This document shows positions 53,329 through 62,692 of a DNA stretch of 64,000 nucleotides, in pieces. This stretch comes from Billgrantia tianxiuensis (GTDB taxonomy: Bacteria; Pseudomonadota; Gammaproteobacteria; Pseudomonadales; Halomonadaceae): contig NZ_CP035042.1 of the NCBI RefSeq assembly GCF_009834345.1, positions 310,001-374,000 on the forward strand. Direction: 5' to 3'. Both the position numbers and the translations under genes were made by a program. The notes beneath the pieces are model-generated. The model searched no databases. It was not told where the DNA came from and was given only the letters and a program-made list of their open reading frames with translations. How positions within the stretch are numbered: position 1 is the stretch's first letter; each line of letters begins with the position of its first letter.

Positions 53329-54327
53329 TTAGCAGGTCCGTTTTGGCGCAGAGTCGGGTTCCTGTGTCACCCCGCTCTGCTGCAGGAACCATTTCCGGAA
53401 GCGAGTCATGGCCTCTTCGTCTCCCTTGTCCTCACGGTAGGCCATGTAATGGTGCGTCTCTTCCAGCACGACCTCTTGCTCGACGGGCCTGATCAAGAGG
53501 CCTTGGTCAATCAGCGGGCCGACGAGATGGTGCCAGCCCAAAGCGACGCCTTGTCCATTGAGCACCATCTGGATCAGCAAATTGTAATCGTTGGCGTTGA
53601 AATAATGGGGTCCTTGGGACAGACGATCCTCAATGTCCAGATGATGAATGGCGAGCCATACCCCCCAGTCCACGTGCTCGGCCACCTGGGAGCGGCCATA
53701 TGGACTCAGGTTGAGCAGCACGCCATCTCGTAGTCCCTCGAGGTTACGGATCTCTGGATGAGCCTCGAGGTAACACGGCGTGCACACAGGATATATCCGG
53801 TCATGAAACAACGGAATGCTGATATAGCCATTCCGTACCCGCGACATCTTGGTGATGAAGATGTCTGGATTGACCCCCGGTTCCATGGTCAGGAAGTTCT
53901 GGGTCGTGACCAGATTGAGGTCAATGTCTGGATTGTCACTGAAGAAGCTGGGCAGCCGATGTGACATCCACAGCGCCGAAAAGGCTGGGGAACAACATAG
54001 CGTGAGGGTGCGCCTGGCACTGCTGCCATGGTCCTTCTGAATACGTTCTGCGGCCTGGGCAATATTAATGAAGGATAATTGTGCTGCATCGAAGAAAATT
54101 GAACCGGCATGGGTCAATTCGACCGAGCGACCGGCTCGCTTGAACAGGGGCGTGCCCAGGTGGCTTTCGAGTTCACGGATCTGCCGGCTGATGGCCGCCT
54201 GGGTAACGCATAGTGCCTCGGCAGCGCGGGTGAAGTTTTGGTATTTAGCTGCCGCCACGAAGGACCTCACCGCGCGCAGCGATGGCATCTTGAGGAGCTT
54301 CTGATCGGGATCGGTATGTGTCGTCAT
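53329..54327 (-). CDS. LysR-family regulator of the hydroxyproline-type cluster
   Basis: 332 residues in the GcvA-like LysR group. The N-terminal helix-turn-helix is RAVRSFVAAAKYQNFTRAAEALCVTQAAISRQIRELE, split over about residues 18-52; the C-terminal half is the effector domain. A start at the Met of MPSLRAVRSF (54288) is an alternative. It is divergent from the DapA-family gene, so it is the likely activator of the cluster running from 54497 to about 58267 and possibly to 62660. Confidence 0.87.
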   Translation of the reverse strand: MTTHTDPDQKLLKMPSLRAVRSFVAAAKYQNFTRAAEALCVTQAAISRQIRELESHLGTPLFKRAGRSVELTHAGSIFFDAAQLSFINIAQAAERIQKDHGSSARRTLTLCCSPAFSALWMSHRLPSFFSDNPDIDLNLVTTQNFLTMEPGVNPDIFITKMSRVRNGYISIPLFHDRIYPVCTPCYLEAHPEIRNLEGLRDGVLLNLSPYGRSQVAEHVDWGVWLAIHHLDIEDRLSQGPHYFNANDYNLLIQMVLNGQGVALGWHHLVGPLIDQGLLIRPVEQEVVLEETHHYMAYREDKGDEEAMTRFRKWFLQQSGVTQEPDSAPKRTC

Positions 54328-54496
54328 ATGCCGGTTGACCTGTCGGTGCCGTATGCCGCCTTGCTACGAAGGTATGAGCATAACATCTAGTCATGCTTTG
54401 CCTGGATTAAATGTTGCTTCTTCGGGGAAGAGTCGCCCGCGTACCATCATTTCTAACGTCCGTTCCTTTCCCCTGAATAATCATAAAGGTGCTTAT

Positions 54497-55386
54497 ATGA
54501 ACTTCGATGGTATCTGGACCCCCGTCGTAACGCCCTTCACCCAAGAGGGTGCCATCCAGCTCGAAACGTTGGGCAAGGTAATCGACACCTTGATAGACCA
54601 GGGGGTGCATGGCCTGATCATTGGCGGTACGACCGGCGAGTATTATGCGTTGAGCAGGGATGAGCGCAAGCGAGTCCTCGATTTCGTCGCAGGGCATGCC
54701 AAGGGGCGTATTCCGATCATGGCAGGCATCAATGCCACGACCACTGAAGAGAGTCTCGAACTCGGGCAACATGCCAAGGCGGCCGGTTTCGATGCCATCC
54801 TGGTGGCGGCTCCCTATTATTGCCAGCCGACTCAGGAGGAGCTACTGACGCATGTCCAGCGTATCGACGATGCCCTCGACATGCCGACCATGCTCTACAA
54901 CTTCCCCGACCGCACCGGCACCCCCATGAGCTTCGAGTTCATCGAGGCCCTGCGCGACCGCCCGAATTTTCAAGCCATCAAGGAGAGCACCGGTTCGGTC
55001 GAGCGCATGCATGCCCTGGCCAACGAGTTTTCCGACCTGCTCCAACTGAGCTGTGGCATGGACGATCAGGTACTGGAATTCTTCGTCTGGGGCGCGCGCA
55101 GTTGGGTCGGGGTGCCTCCAACTTCCTGGCGCCGGAACATGTGGCGTTGTACCAGGCCTGTGTCGTCGACCAGGACTTCGTCACCGGACGTGAACTCGCT
55201 GCTCGCCTGCTGCCGATGCTGAACCTGCTCGAGCAGGGGGGCAAGTTCTGCCAGTACATCAAGTATGGCTGCGAGCTGGCCGGGCTGCCCGTAGGGGCTG
55301 CGCGCTCACCGCTGATGCCGCTGAACGAAGCCGAGAAGGCCAGCTTCCAGCGTACCTATGACGCCCTGGTGCAACACCGCGGCTGA
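54497..55386 (+). CDS. DapA-family lyase, probable pyrroline-4-hydroxy-2-carboxylate deaminase (apparent frameshift near 55108)
   Basis: About 296 residues after repair, a class I aldolase-type barrel. Family motifs are GIWTPVVTPF, LIIGGTTGEYYAL near 44, Tyr in TMLYNFPDRTG near 135 and the Schiff-base Lys in FQAIKESTG near 164. One G is missing in a GGGG run at about 55107; repair joins RSWVGG to ASNFLAPEHVALY. A neighbouring oxidoreductase, aldehyde dehydrogenase, TRAP transporter and proline-racemase-family gene point to hydroxyproline breakdown, where this family deaminates pyrroline-4-hydroxy-2-carboxylate to 2-ketoglutarate semialdehyde. Dihydrodipicolinate synthase itself is less likely in this context. 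Confidence 0.8.
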
Positions 55387-55410
55387 TAACGGGCGCCGGA
55401 GATTCGATCC

Positions 55411-56737
55411 ATGCAGCTGAAATGTCGTTTCCTGCCACAGAATGACGGGCGTTGCGGTTGGTATGAACTGCTGCCGCCGCCGCCTGCATCGACGCCGCTC
55501 AGGGGCGAGGTCAAGGCCGACTGGGTGGTGCTGGGGGCAGGGTTGGCCGGTCTGGCCGCTGCACGCCGGCTGGCCGAGCTGCAGCCGAACGCTGCCATCG
55601 CCATCGTGGATGCGCGGCGTGTCGGTTTCGGGGCCGCCGGGCGGAATTCCGGTTTCATGGTGGATTTGCCGCACGATCTGAACTCGCACAACTACACCGG
55701 GGATCAGTCCGCCGATCGCAAGCTCATCCGGCTCAATCGTGGGGCGATAGATTTCATGCGTTCGATCGTGCAGCAGCATGCCATCGAGTGCGACTGGCGC
55801 GAGCAGGGCAAGCTGCACGGCGCGGTAGAGGGTCGCGCGGTACAGGCCCTGGAGACGTTCGCCAAGGGCTTGTCAGCTCTCGGCGAGCCCTATCGCGAAC
55901 TCGACACCCGCGAGATGAAGGCAATAACCGGCACCGACTTCTATCGTGCCGGAGTGCACGCCCCCGGCGCCGTGCTGGTGCAGCCGGCTGCGCTGGTTCG
56001 CGGACTCGGGGCCAGCCTGCCGGAGAACGTACGCCTCTACGAAGACAGCCCCGTCCGCGAGATCGAGGTGGGCCGGCCCCATAAGCTGGTGACCGACAAG
56101 GGCAGGCTAAAGGCCCCCGATTGGTGCTGGCCAATAACGCCTATGCCGCCCAGTTCGGTCAGCTCGGGCTCAAGGGCCGGCTTCTGCCCGTCTACACCTA
56201 CGGCAGCCTGACCCGCCCTCTCAATGCGCAAGAGCTGGCGGCACTGGGGGCGAGGCGTGCTGGGGCCTGATACCGGCCGACCCAATGGGCACGACGGTGC
56301 GGCGCATGGGCGACGGGCGCATCTGCATCCGCAATTGCTTTACCTACAACCCCAGTGTCAGCACCAGTGAAAACCGGCTGGCACGAGTGCGTGCCATCCA
56401 TCGCCGTTCCTTCGAAAGACGCTTCCCCATGCTGCCGAACGTCGAGATGGAATACACCTGGGGAGGCGCGCTGTGCCTGACCCGCAATGGAGGCACGCCG
56501 TTCGGCGAGATCGCCCCTGGCGTCTACAGTGCCGTTTGCCAGAACGGACTGGGCCTGACGCGCGGCACGATCTCCGGAAAATTGATCGCCGAGTACGCAC
56601 TCGGGATCGAGAGCGAACTGCTCGACATCATGCTGGAGCAGCCCAAGCCACAGTCAAACCCCCCCGAGCCACTGCTCGGTATAGGGGTGCGTTCAACCCT
56701 TGCCTGGAAGGAGTGGCAAGCCGGAACCGAACTCTGA
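55411..56737 (+). CDS. FAD-dependent oxidoreductase, DAO family (two apparent frameshifts)
   Basis: About 442 residues after repair. An N-terminal FAD motif WVVLGAGLAGLAAARRLAELQ near 36 is followed by GFGAAGRNSGFMVDLPHDL, as in PuuB/OrdL-like amine oxidases. The C-terminal TWGGALCLTRNGGTPFGEIAPG and QNGLGLTRGTISGKLIAEY complete the domain. Bases are missing near 56118 (GAT[T]GG) and near 56249 (GGGGG run). In the hydroxyproline route it would oxidise cis-4-hydroxy-D-proline to pyrroline-4-hydroxy-2-carboxylate. This is inferred from neighbours; amine or amino acid oxidation in general is secure. Confidence 0.78.
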
Positions 56738-56761
56738 CCCACCCACACGAGGAGAACAACA

Positions 56762-58267
56762 ATGTCCGAGAACCTGACGCGGGAGGCCATCAAGAGCCAG
56801 GTCGAGCGACTCGAGTACCGCAACCTGGCCTTCATCGACGGCCGCTTCGTTCCCGCGAGTTCCGGCGAAACACTCGAGACACTCAATCCAGCCACCGGGG
56901 AGTGCTTGACGCGAGTCGCCGCCTGCGATTCCGCCGATGTGGACCTCGCGGTCCAGGCTGCCCGTCGTGCCTTCGAGGCCGGCGTCTGGTCGGGCCTCGC
57001 ACCCGCCGAGCGCAAGGCCACCATGCAGCGCTTCGCCGACTTGATCGAGGAGCACTGCCTAGAACTGGCCGTTCTCGAATCCCTCGAGGCGGGCAAGCCG
57101 ATCAGTGAGTGCTTCAACGTCGATATTCCCGATACCGCCAACACCATTCGCTGGCATGCCGAAGCCGTCGACAAGCTCTATGACGCCGTCGCGCCTACCG
57201 CCAAAGGCGTGGTGGCCACGGTCACCCGCGAGCCGATCGGTGTAGTGGGTGCAGTGCTGCCGTGGAACTTCCCCGCCATGATGGCGGGCTGGAAACTGGG
57301 GCCGGCCCTGGCCACGGGTAACAGCGTAGTGCTCAAGCCTGCCGAGCTGACCTCCCTCAGCACCCTGCGGCTAGCCGAGCTAGCGCATGAGGCCGGCATT
57401 CCGGCCGGCGTGTTGAACGTCGTGCCGGGGCTTGGTCATGTGGCCGGCAAGGCCATTGGCTTGCACCCGGATATCGACCTGGTTGCATTCACCGGTTCCA
57501 CCGAAATCGGCCGTCGCTTCCTCGAATACTCGGCGGCCAGCAACCTCAAGCGGATCGTGCTGGAGTGCGGGGGCAAGAATCCGCAGGTGGTCATGCCTGA
57601 CGTGAGCGACATCAAGACGGTGGCGAGCAATGTCCTGGCGGCTGCGTTCTGGAACATGGGCGAGAACTGCTCGGCGGGTTCGCGCCTGATCGTGCACCGG
57701 TCGGTGAAGGATGCGCTGATCGACGAGATGCAGCGCCAGCTCGAGGAGGAATGGGCCACCGGCGATCCGTTGGATCCCGAGGTCAATCTCGGTGCGTTGA
57801 TCGAAAAGGACCACATGGACAAGGTTCTGGGTCACATCGAGCGTGCCAAGGCCGATGGGCTGACCCTGGTGACCGGAGGGATGCGCATGCGCGAGGAGAG
57901 CGGCGGTTATTTTGTCGCCCCAACCGTCTTCGACGAGGTGCCTCGGGATGCCGCGGTGGCCAAGGAGGAGATCTTCGGGCCGGTGCTGGCGGTGATTCCC
58001 TTCGATACCGAGGAAGAGGCCGTCGCCATCGCCAACGACACCTGCTATGGCCTGGCAGCCTCGCTGTGGAGCGATGATCTCAACACGGTGCATCGCATGG
58101 CCGGGGCGATTCGGGCCGGCACCGTCTCCGTCAACTGCTTCTCGGAGGGAGACATCACCACACCCTTCGGCGGTTACAAGCAGTCTGGCTTCGGTGGCCG
58201 GGACAAGTCGGTCTACGCCCACGACCAGTACTGCGAGCTCAAGACGACCTGGATCCAGCTGTCCTGA
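56762..58267 (+). CDS. Aldehyde dehydrogenase (probable 2-ketoglutarate semialdehyde type)
   Basis: 501 residues with an intact frame. Catalytic Cys in WNMGENCSAGSRL near 300, general-base Glu in VLECGGKNPQVV near 267, NAD-fold motif FTGSTEIGRRF near 244 and the end motif FGGYKQSGFGGRDKS. The overall sequence resembles PuuC/KauB-type semialdehyde dehydrogenases. In the cluster it would oxidise 2-ketoglutarate semialdehyde to 2-ketoglutarate, the last step of hydroxyproline breakdown. Substrate inference rests on neighbours. The start follows CGAGGAG. Confidence 0.88.
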   Translation: MSENLTREAIKSQVERLEYRNLAFIDGRFVPASSGETLETLNPATGECLTRVAACDSADVDLAVQAARRAFEAGVWSGLAPAERKATMQRFADLIEEHCLELAVLESLEAGKPISECFNVDIPDTANTIRWHAEAVDKLYDAVAPTAKGVVATVTREPIGVVGAVLPWNFPAMMAGWKLGPALATGNSVVLKPAELTSLSTLRLAELAHEAGIPAGVLNVVPGLGHVAGKAIGLHPDIDLVAFTGSTEIGRRFLEYSAASNLKRIVLECGGKNPQVVMPDVSDIKTVASNVLAAAFWNMGENCSAGSRLIVHRSVKDALIDEMQRQLEEEWATGDPLDPEVNLGALIEKDHMDKVLGHIERAKADGLTLVTGGMRMREESGGYFVAPTVFDEVPRDAAVAKEEIFGPVLAVIPFDTEEEAVAIANDTCYGLAASLWSDDLNTVHRMAGAIRAGTVSVNCFSEGDITTPFGGYKQSGFGGRDKSVYAHDQYCELKTTWIQLS

Positions 58268-58299
58268 TCCAAGGCTAGCCAACTAGCGGATCCTGAACG

Positions 58300-58334
58300 G
58301 CAATCGTCCTTCGCGCCTAGCGGATGACGATTGC
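58300..58334 (+). terminator. Hairpin after the aldehyde dehydrogenase gene
   Basis: GCAATCGTC (58300-58308) pairs with GACGATTGC (58326-58334) over a 17-base loop, 32 bases after the stop. There is no T tract; possibly a partial terminator. Confidence 0.45.
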
Positions 58335-58441
58335 TCGGAGCCGTGCACGACGGTGTGCATCAACCATAACTTCAGGTTTTGCTTTGTACGGAGGAAAAGT
58401 CGTTTCCATTACCTTTGCTACAGCTATAGCTTGAAAAAATG

Positions 58442-58465
58442 CTTGGTCGTGATCGATTGACCAAG
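58442..58465. promoter_or_regulatory. Inverted repeat upstream of the TRAP genes (operator candidate)
   Basis: CTTGGTC (58442-58448) and GACCAAG (58459-58465) are inverted copies 10 bases apart, 44 bases before the TRAP binding-protein start. The surrounding gap is AT-rich. It probably belongs to the TRAP promoter. The regulator is unknown. Confidence 0.45.
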
Positions 58466-58508
58466 TAAGAGATGAATCCCAACTATAAAATATCGCTGGA
58501 GATGTGTG

Positions 58509-59537
58509 ATGAAAGTAAAATGCTCAAAGAAAATTTTCACGAGCATGGCTGCAGTCTCTGTTATCGCCGCTCTTGGTTTTTCCGCTTCTACTTGGGCAAG
58601 CGATCAGGAGTTAAAGCTTAATATGGTCACTGAGTCGGGTGACCGGGAATCGCCTCAAGGCATGGCGGTCAAAAGGATCTCCGATCTCGTCGCGGAACAG
58701 TCTGATGGCAGGATTACCATCAATGTCTTCTATCAGGGAGAGATCGGTGGTCCGCAGGAACTCTTCGATCAGCTGGTCATGGGGAATATCGACCTCTTCC
58801 TTGGCTGGCCGCAAACTTCCTACGATGAGCGGCTTGGCGTACTGCAGCTGCCCTACTTGACCTTGGGCTGGGAAGAAGCGCTGGAAGCCTATGGCAAGGA
58901 TGGTTGGGTATCGGAGGTCATCGGACCCATCCTTTCGGACATCGGCCTGGAGTACCTGGGGCCATTCCCGGAAGGTTTCGGTGGCATTGCCACCAGAAAT
59001 ACTTATGCGACCAGCTATGAAGACGCACGGGGAATCAAACTCCGTTCGCAGCCCATCTTCCCGCTGCCTCAAACCATCCAGGCCATGGGGTTCCAGGCCG
59101 TTCCCATCGACTGGTCCGAGGTCTACACCTCCATTCAGACAGGAGTCGTCGATGGTGATTCCAGTAATGTCATTTACTGGGATTATACCTACTTCAATGA
59201 CCTGCTCGACTACTTCGTCCATTCCAAGCATAACTTCTCATTCTATACTTTCCTGATGAACCAGGATTCCTGGAATGAGCTCGACGAAGAAGATCGCGGT
59301 ATCATCGCGAATGCCGTGGAAATCGTCGCCAATGAGCAGTTCACGAACGCCAGGGCCGAGGACGAAAAGTGGATCCAGAAGGCCCAGGAAGATGGCATGG
59401 AGTATATCGTGCCCTCCGATGAAGAGATGGCCGCTTGGGTCGAACGTGTTCGCGAGACCGTATGGGTCGAGGCGGAGAAGTCTTTGGGAGAGGATGTCAT
59501 GGCCGCCGTCCGCGAGCATGCCTCAGAACCCAATTAA
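58509..59537 (+). CDS. TRAP transporter periplasmic binding protein (DctP type)
   Basis: 342 residues with a signal peptide (KIFTSMAAVSVIAALGFSASTWA, cleavage near 31). The mature protein is a DctP-family binding protein (GRITINVFYQGEIGGPQELFDQLVMGNIDLFLG; the conserved GIKLRSQP region with the ligand-binding Arg; DGDSSNVIYWD). The ATG at 58509 follows GGAGATGT. It binds the substrate for the DctQM pair encoded next; by context hydroxyproline, a related imino acid or a betaine of it. Its GC is visibly lower than in the nar region. Confidence 0.88.
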   Translation: MKVKCSKKIFTSMAAVSVIAALGFSASTWASDQELKLNMVTESGDRESPQGMAVKRISDLVAEQSDGRITINVFYQGEIGGPQELFDQLVMGNIDLFLGWPQTSYDERLGVLQLPYLTLGWEEALEAYGKDGWVSEVIGPILSDIGLEYLGPFPEGFGGIATRNTYATSYEDARGIKLRSQPIFPLPQTIQAMGFQAVPIDWSEVYTSIQTGVVDGDSSNVIYWDYTYFNDLLDYFVHSKHNFSFYTFLMNQDSWNELDEEDRGIIANAVEIVANEQFTNARAEDEKWIQKAQEDGMEYIVPSDEEMAAWVERVRETVWVEAEKSLGEDVMAAVREHASEPN

Positions 59538-59557
59538 AAAATAATACCTGCCGGGTG

Positions 59558-59595
59558 ACATGGAGTGGCTTCTGCTGGTGAGGGCCACTCCATGT
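59558..59595 (+). other. Hairpin between TRAP binding-protein and membrane genes
   Basis: ACATGGAGTGGC (59558-59569) pairs perfectly with GCCACTCCATGT (59584-59595) over a 14-base loop. Lying between dctP-like and dctQ-like genes with no T tract, it could stabilise the upstream mRNA and reduce read-through, giving more binding protein than membrane subunits. Confidence 0.55.
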
Positions 59596-59617
59596 TCGAT
59601 ACCTTTGGGGTAATACA

Positions 59618-60124
59618 ATGAAAGCTATCATAGAGTTATGTTCCCGTATCGACAATGCACTGGCGGCTGTTATAAACGTGGCCGTTACGGTGTTGGGTTT
59701 TTTTATTGCGTTTTCCATGGTGGGTGGCATTGTATTTAGGGCGCTGCTTGGCATACAGGTATTTGGCCTTGAAGAGCTGGTGCTAATGGCCGCCATGTGG
59801 TTATACATGCTTGGGGCAGCCTTGGCATCGCGGGAAAGATCTCATCTCAGTGCTGATTTCTTTCAGGCCTTTTCCGATAATGAAGTTCTGCACGATGTAA
59901 TGAGACTTATCGCCACAGGCCTGTCGTTGGTCATGGCGGTGTTTTTCGTTAACTGGAGCTATAGCCTTTTTTCCTGGGGGTTCGAGAAAGGGCAGGTCAC
60001 ACCTGTGTTCGGTATCCCACAATATTTTTCACAGGTAAGCCTCCTTGTCGCGAGCGTGCTACTGTTGCTCTACGTGCTTCGAGACTTCGTTCATGATGTC
60101 AGCAAGATGTTCAGGAAAGCCTGA
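59618..60124 (+). CDS. TRAP transporter small membrane subunit (DctQ type)
   Basis: 168 residues with four predicted membrane helices (VINVAVTVLGFFIAFSMVGG, ELVLMAAMWLYMLGAALAS, IATGLSLVMAVFFVNWSY, VSLLVASVLLLLYVL). SRERSHLSADFF near the second helix matches the DctQ pattern of a charged loop with His. It partners the DctM subunit. Codon use is AT-richer than in the left half of the window. Confidence 0.87.
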   Translation: MKAIIELCSRIDNALAAVINVAVTVLGFFIAFSMVGGIVFRALLGIQVFGLEELVLMAAMWLYMLGAALASRERSHLSADFFQAFSDNEVLHDVMRLIATGLSLVMAVFFVNWSYSLFSWGFEKGQVTPVFGIPQYFSQVSLLVASVLLLLYVLRDFVHDVSKMFRKA

Positions 60125-60184
60125 TTTATAGCCCACAAAGGCGTCCCTCCTGAAGAGACTGCCTGACAATAATCGGAGAAACCT

Positions 60185-61483
60185 ATGGGTGCCTTGTTAG
60201 CGATAGGTGCGGTCATATTATTAATGGTAATAGGCGTGCCGGTCGTGTTTTCGTTCGCCGCCATGACTCTCGTTCTTTCGTTTGCCTATGATGTCAATAT
60301 ATCATCATTAATGACAACGGGTTTTTGGTCTATCAATTCCATTATATTGCTGGCTCTTCCGTTGTTCATCATGACGGGGTACTTGATGCAGTCAGGTGGC
60401 ATTGCAGCCAGGCTTTTACGTTTCGTCGAGGCAATCGTCGGCTCATCCCGCAGTGGTATGGGAACCTCAATGGTGATGGCGTGTGGTATCTTCGGTGCCA
60501 TATCTGGGACAGCGTCGGCGGCAGTAGCCTCGATTGGCACCATCATGATCGATCCAATGGAGAAGCACGGCTACAGCCGACCCTATTCCACTGCCCTGGT
60601 CGGGATCTCTTCGCTGCTTGGTCTGCTGATTCCGCCCAGCATCACCATGATTCTATACGCTGTGGTGACTCGGCAGTCCGTTGCGGCCGTATTCCTGGCT
60701 ACCATCGGTCCGGGCATTTTGCTGATTATATTTCTATGTATAATCAACGCCATCAAGATGCGTAATAATCCTACCTATACCCCTCAAACACTCGCCTTGA
60801 GTGACCGTTTTCGTCATATTGGCAGTACAGGTTGGAAAGCCCTTCCCGCCCTGATGCTTCCGGTCATCATCCTGGGTGGGATTTACGGTGGCATCTTCAC
60901 GCCCACTGAAGCGGCAGCGATCGCTGTCGTCTATGCCATTCCCGTCGGTATGTTCGTCTATCGTGACCTCGACATGAAGACTCTCGCGCGGTGCTTTATC
61001 CAGGCCGCCACGACGACTGGCGTCATCATGATAATCCTGCTCTTTTCCTTCGTGGCCAGTCGAATCTTCACCTTCGAGCGAGTGCCACAGCAACTAACGG
61101 AACTGCTTCTAGAATTGTTCAAGGACAAGTTGATGATTCTGCTCATGGTCAATATTTTCCTGATCCTGATGGGAATGATCATGGATGACGTGAGTGTCGT
61201 GGCCATCCTCAGCCCGTTGCTGCTGCCGGTCATGGAGAGTATCGGTGTTCATCCAGTGCATTTTGCTGCCATCGTGGGTACCAGTGTCGTCATTGGCTGC
61301 AATAGCCCTCCCATGGCTCCCATTCTGTTCATGAGTTGCCGAATTGGCCGGGTCGGGATGTCACAGGTCATACGGCCCGCCTTCAGCTTCATGCTGCTGG
61401 CTGCCCTGCCTGTGATGCTGATCACCACCTACTGGCCGGCACTGTCACTCTTTCTGCCAAGGCTGTTTGGGTACGTGAGTTAA
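60185..61483 (+). CDS. TRAP transporter large membrane subunit (DctM type)
   Basis: 432 residues with about 12 hydrophobic segments, the sodium-driven channel component of the TRAP transporter. Family sequences are SRSGMGTSMVMACGIFGAISGTASAAVAS near 95, the LIPPSITMILYA segment, TPTEAAAIAVVYA near 238 and GCNSPPMAPILF near 375. Normal length. It is followed by a strong hairpin at 61533-61568. Confidence 0.92.
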   Translation: MGALLAIGAVILLMVIGVPVVFSFAAMTLVLSFAYDVNISSLMTTGFWSINSIILLALPLFIMTGYLMQSGGIAARLLRFVEAIVGSSRSGMGTSMVMACGIFGAISGTASAAVASIGTIMIDPMEKHGYSRPYSTALVGISSLLGLLIPPSITMILYAVVTRQSVAAVFLATIGPGILLIIFLCIINAIKMRNNPTYTPQTLALSDRFRHIGSTGWKALPALMLPVIILGGIYGGIFTPTEAAAIAVVYAIPVGMFVYRDLDMKTLARCFIQAATTTGVIMIILLFSFVASRIFTFERVPQQLTELLLELFKDKLMILLMVNIFLILMGMIMDDVSVVAILSPLLLPVMESIGVHPVHFAAIVGTSVVIGCNSPPMAPILFMSCRIGRVGMSQVIRPAFSFMLLAALPVMLITTYWPALSLFLPRLFGYVS

Positions 61484-61532
61484 CCGGTTACTGTGGGCGT
61501 GTCAGTATTAATTATCGCTCCTTTGTACTGTA

Positions 61533-61568
61533 CCCCGAATGTTGGGATTTAGTGCCCAACGTTCGGGG
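61533..61568 (+). terminator. Strong hairpin after the TRAP operon
   Basis: CCCCGAATGTTGGG (61533-61546) pairs with CCCAACGTTCGGGG (61555-61568) with one G-T wobble and an 8-base loop. There is no long T tract. It likely ends the TRAP transcript or separates it from the reductase gene downstream. Confidence 0.65.
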
Positions 61569-61650
61569 CGCTTCATACGGTGAGCCGTCTAGGAATTGTA
61601 ATTAAGTTCACCTTCTGGGGCGGTTCCGAAAAGCCAACATTTAAGAATAT

Positions 61651-62660
61651 GTGGAGTATCTTTCCTTGAGCCAGCAAACACTTTCCACCCATGATGCCGA
61701 GGCGTTGGTTGAGCAGGCCTGTCTCGCTGTAGGCGCCAACCCGGCCGCAGCAAGTTCCTTGGCGAAGGCGACAGTTTCAGCGGCACTTTTCGGACATCCT
61801 GGCGTCGGATTTCCTCATCTGCTGGATTACCTTTCCGGTTTTCGTGAAGGACGCATTAACACGGAAGCAGAGCCGAAAATTACTTCACCCCTGCCTGCCA
61901 TCATCCACTCGGATGCGAATGGGGGCATTGCGCAACTCGGCTTCGATTTGGCCATGCCGTCGCTTGTCGAGAACACCAAGAAACTGGGCGTTACGATTTT
62001 CACCCAAGGCAACAGCTATACCACCGGTGAATTGGGCTACTATGTTCGCCGTCTTGCCCTGGAGGGCGTGATCGCTCTTGCCGTGTCCAACAGTCCGGCC
62101 GTGGTGGTAGGCTCCCCCAGTGGCAAAGTCATTTTCGGTACCAACCCGATGGCGTTTGCCGCCCCTTGGCCGATGTTGATGCACCGCTGGTCATTGACCA
62201 GGCATCCAGTGCAACGGCCTTCGTCAACCTGGTAAAAGCGGCGGAAGAGGGTCGAAAGATTCCCGAAGGCTGGGCGATCGACGAAACAGGCAATGTGACC
62301 ACCGATGCAGCAGCCGGACTGCGTGGCGCACTCTTGGCATTTGGCGGTACGAAAGGTGCTAATGTGGCGCTGATGGTCGAGTGCCTTGCTGCGGGACTAT
62401 CCGGTGCCTCATGGTCACTCGACATGCCGGATTTCCAGAATGGGGATCAGGTGATCGACGCTGGTTTGACGATCATTGCGATTCAACCCACCGCTATTGA
62501 CGACCGTTTTTCCACCCGCCTGACCCAGCATCTTGACCGAATCGCCGAACGTGGCGGTACCTACGCGCCCAACCGCCGCCCAGTACGAAGCAGTAGTTCG
62601 GATGAGGGGCGCATTAACATCGACGCGGTAGTGCTTGAGAAAATCCGCCGCTTCTTGTAA
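61651..62660 (+). CDS. Ldh2/MDH2-family reductase (apparent frameshift near 62164)
   Basis: About 337 residues after repair, an NAD(P)H-dependent oxidoreductase of the malate/lactate dehydrogenase-2 family. Landmarks are ALFGHPGVGFPHLLDYL near 47, YTTGELGYYVRRLALEGVIAL near 125, SPSGKVIFGTNPMAFAAP near 155 and GGTKGANVALMVECLAAGLSG near 230. One base is missing in CCCCTT near 62164; repair joins FAAPL to ADVDAPLVIDQASS. Members beside hydroxyproline genes reduce pyrroline-2-carboxylate or its 4-hydroxy form to proline. The start used is GTG at 61651; TTG at 61666 is an alternative. Confidence 0.78.
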
Positions 62661-62692
62661 GCGGCGGATGGTTAGACGGCGGCTCCTTTCAC

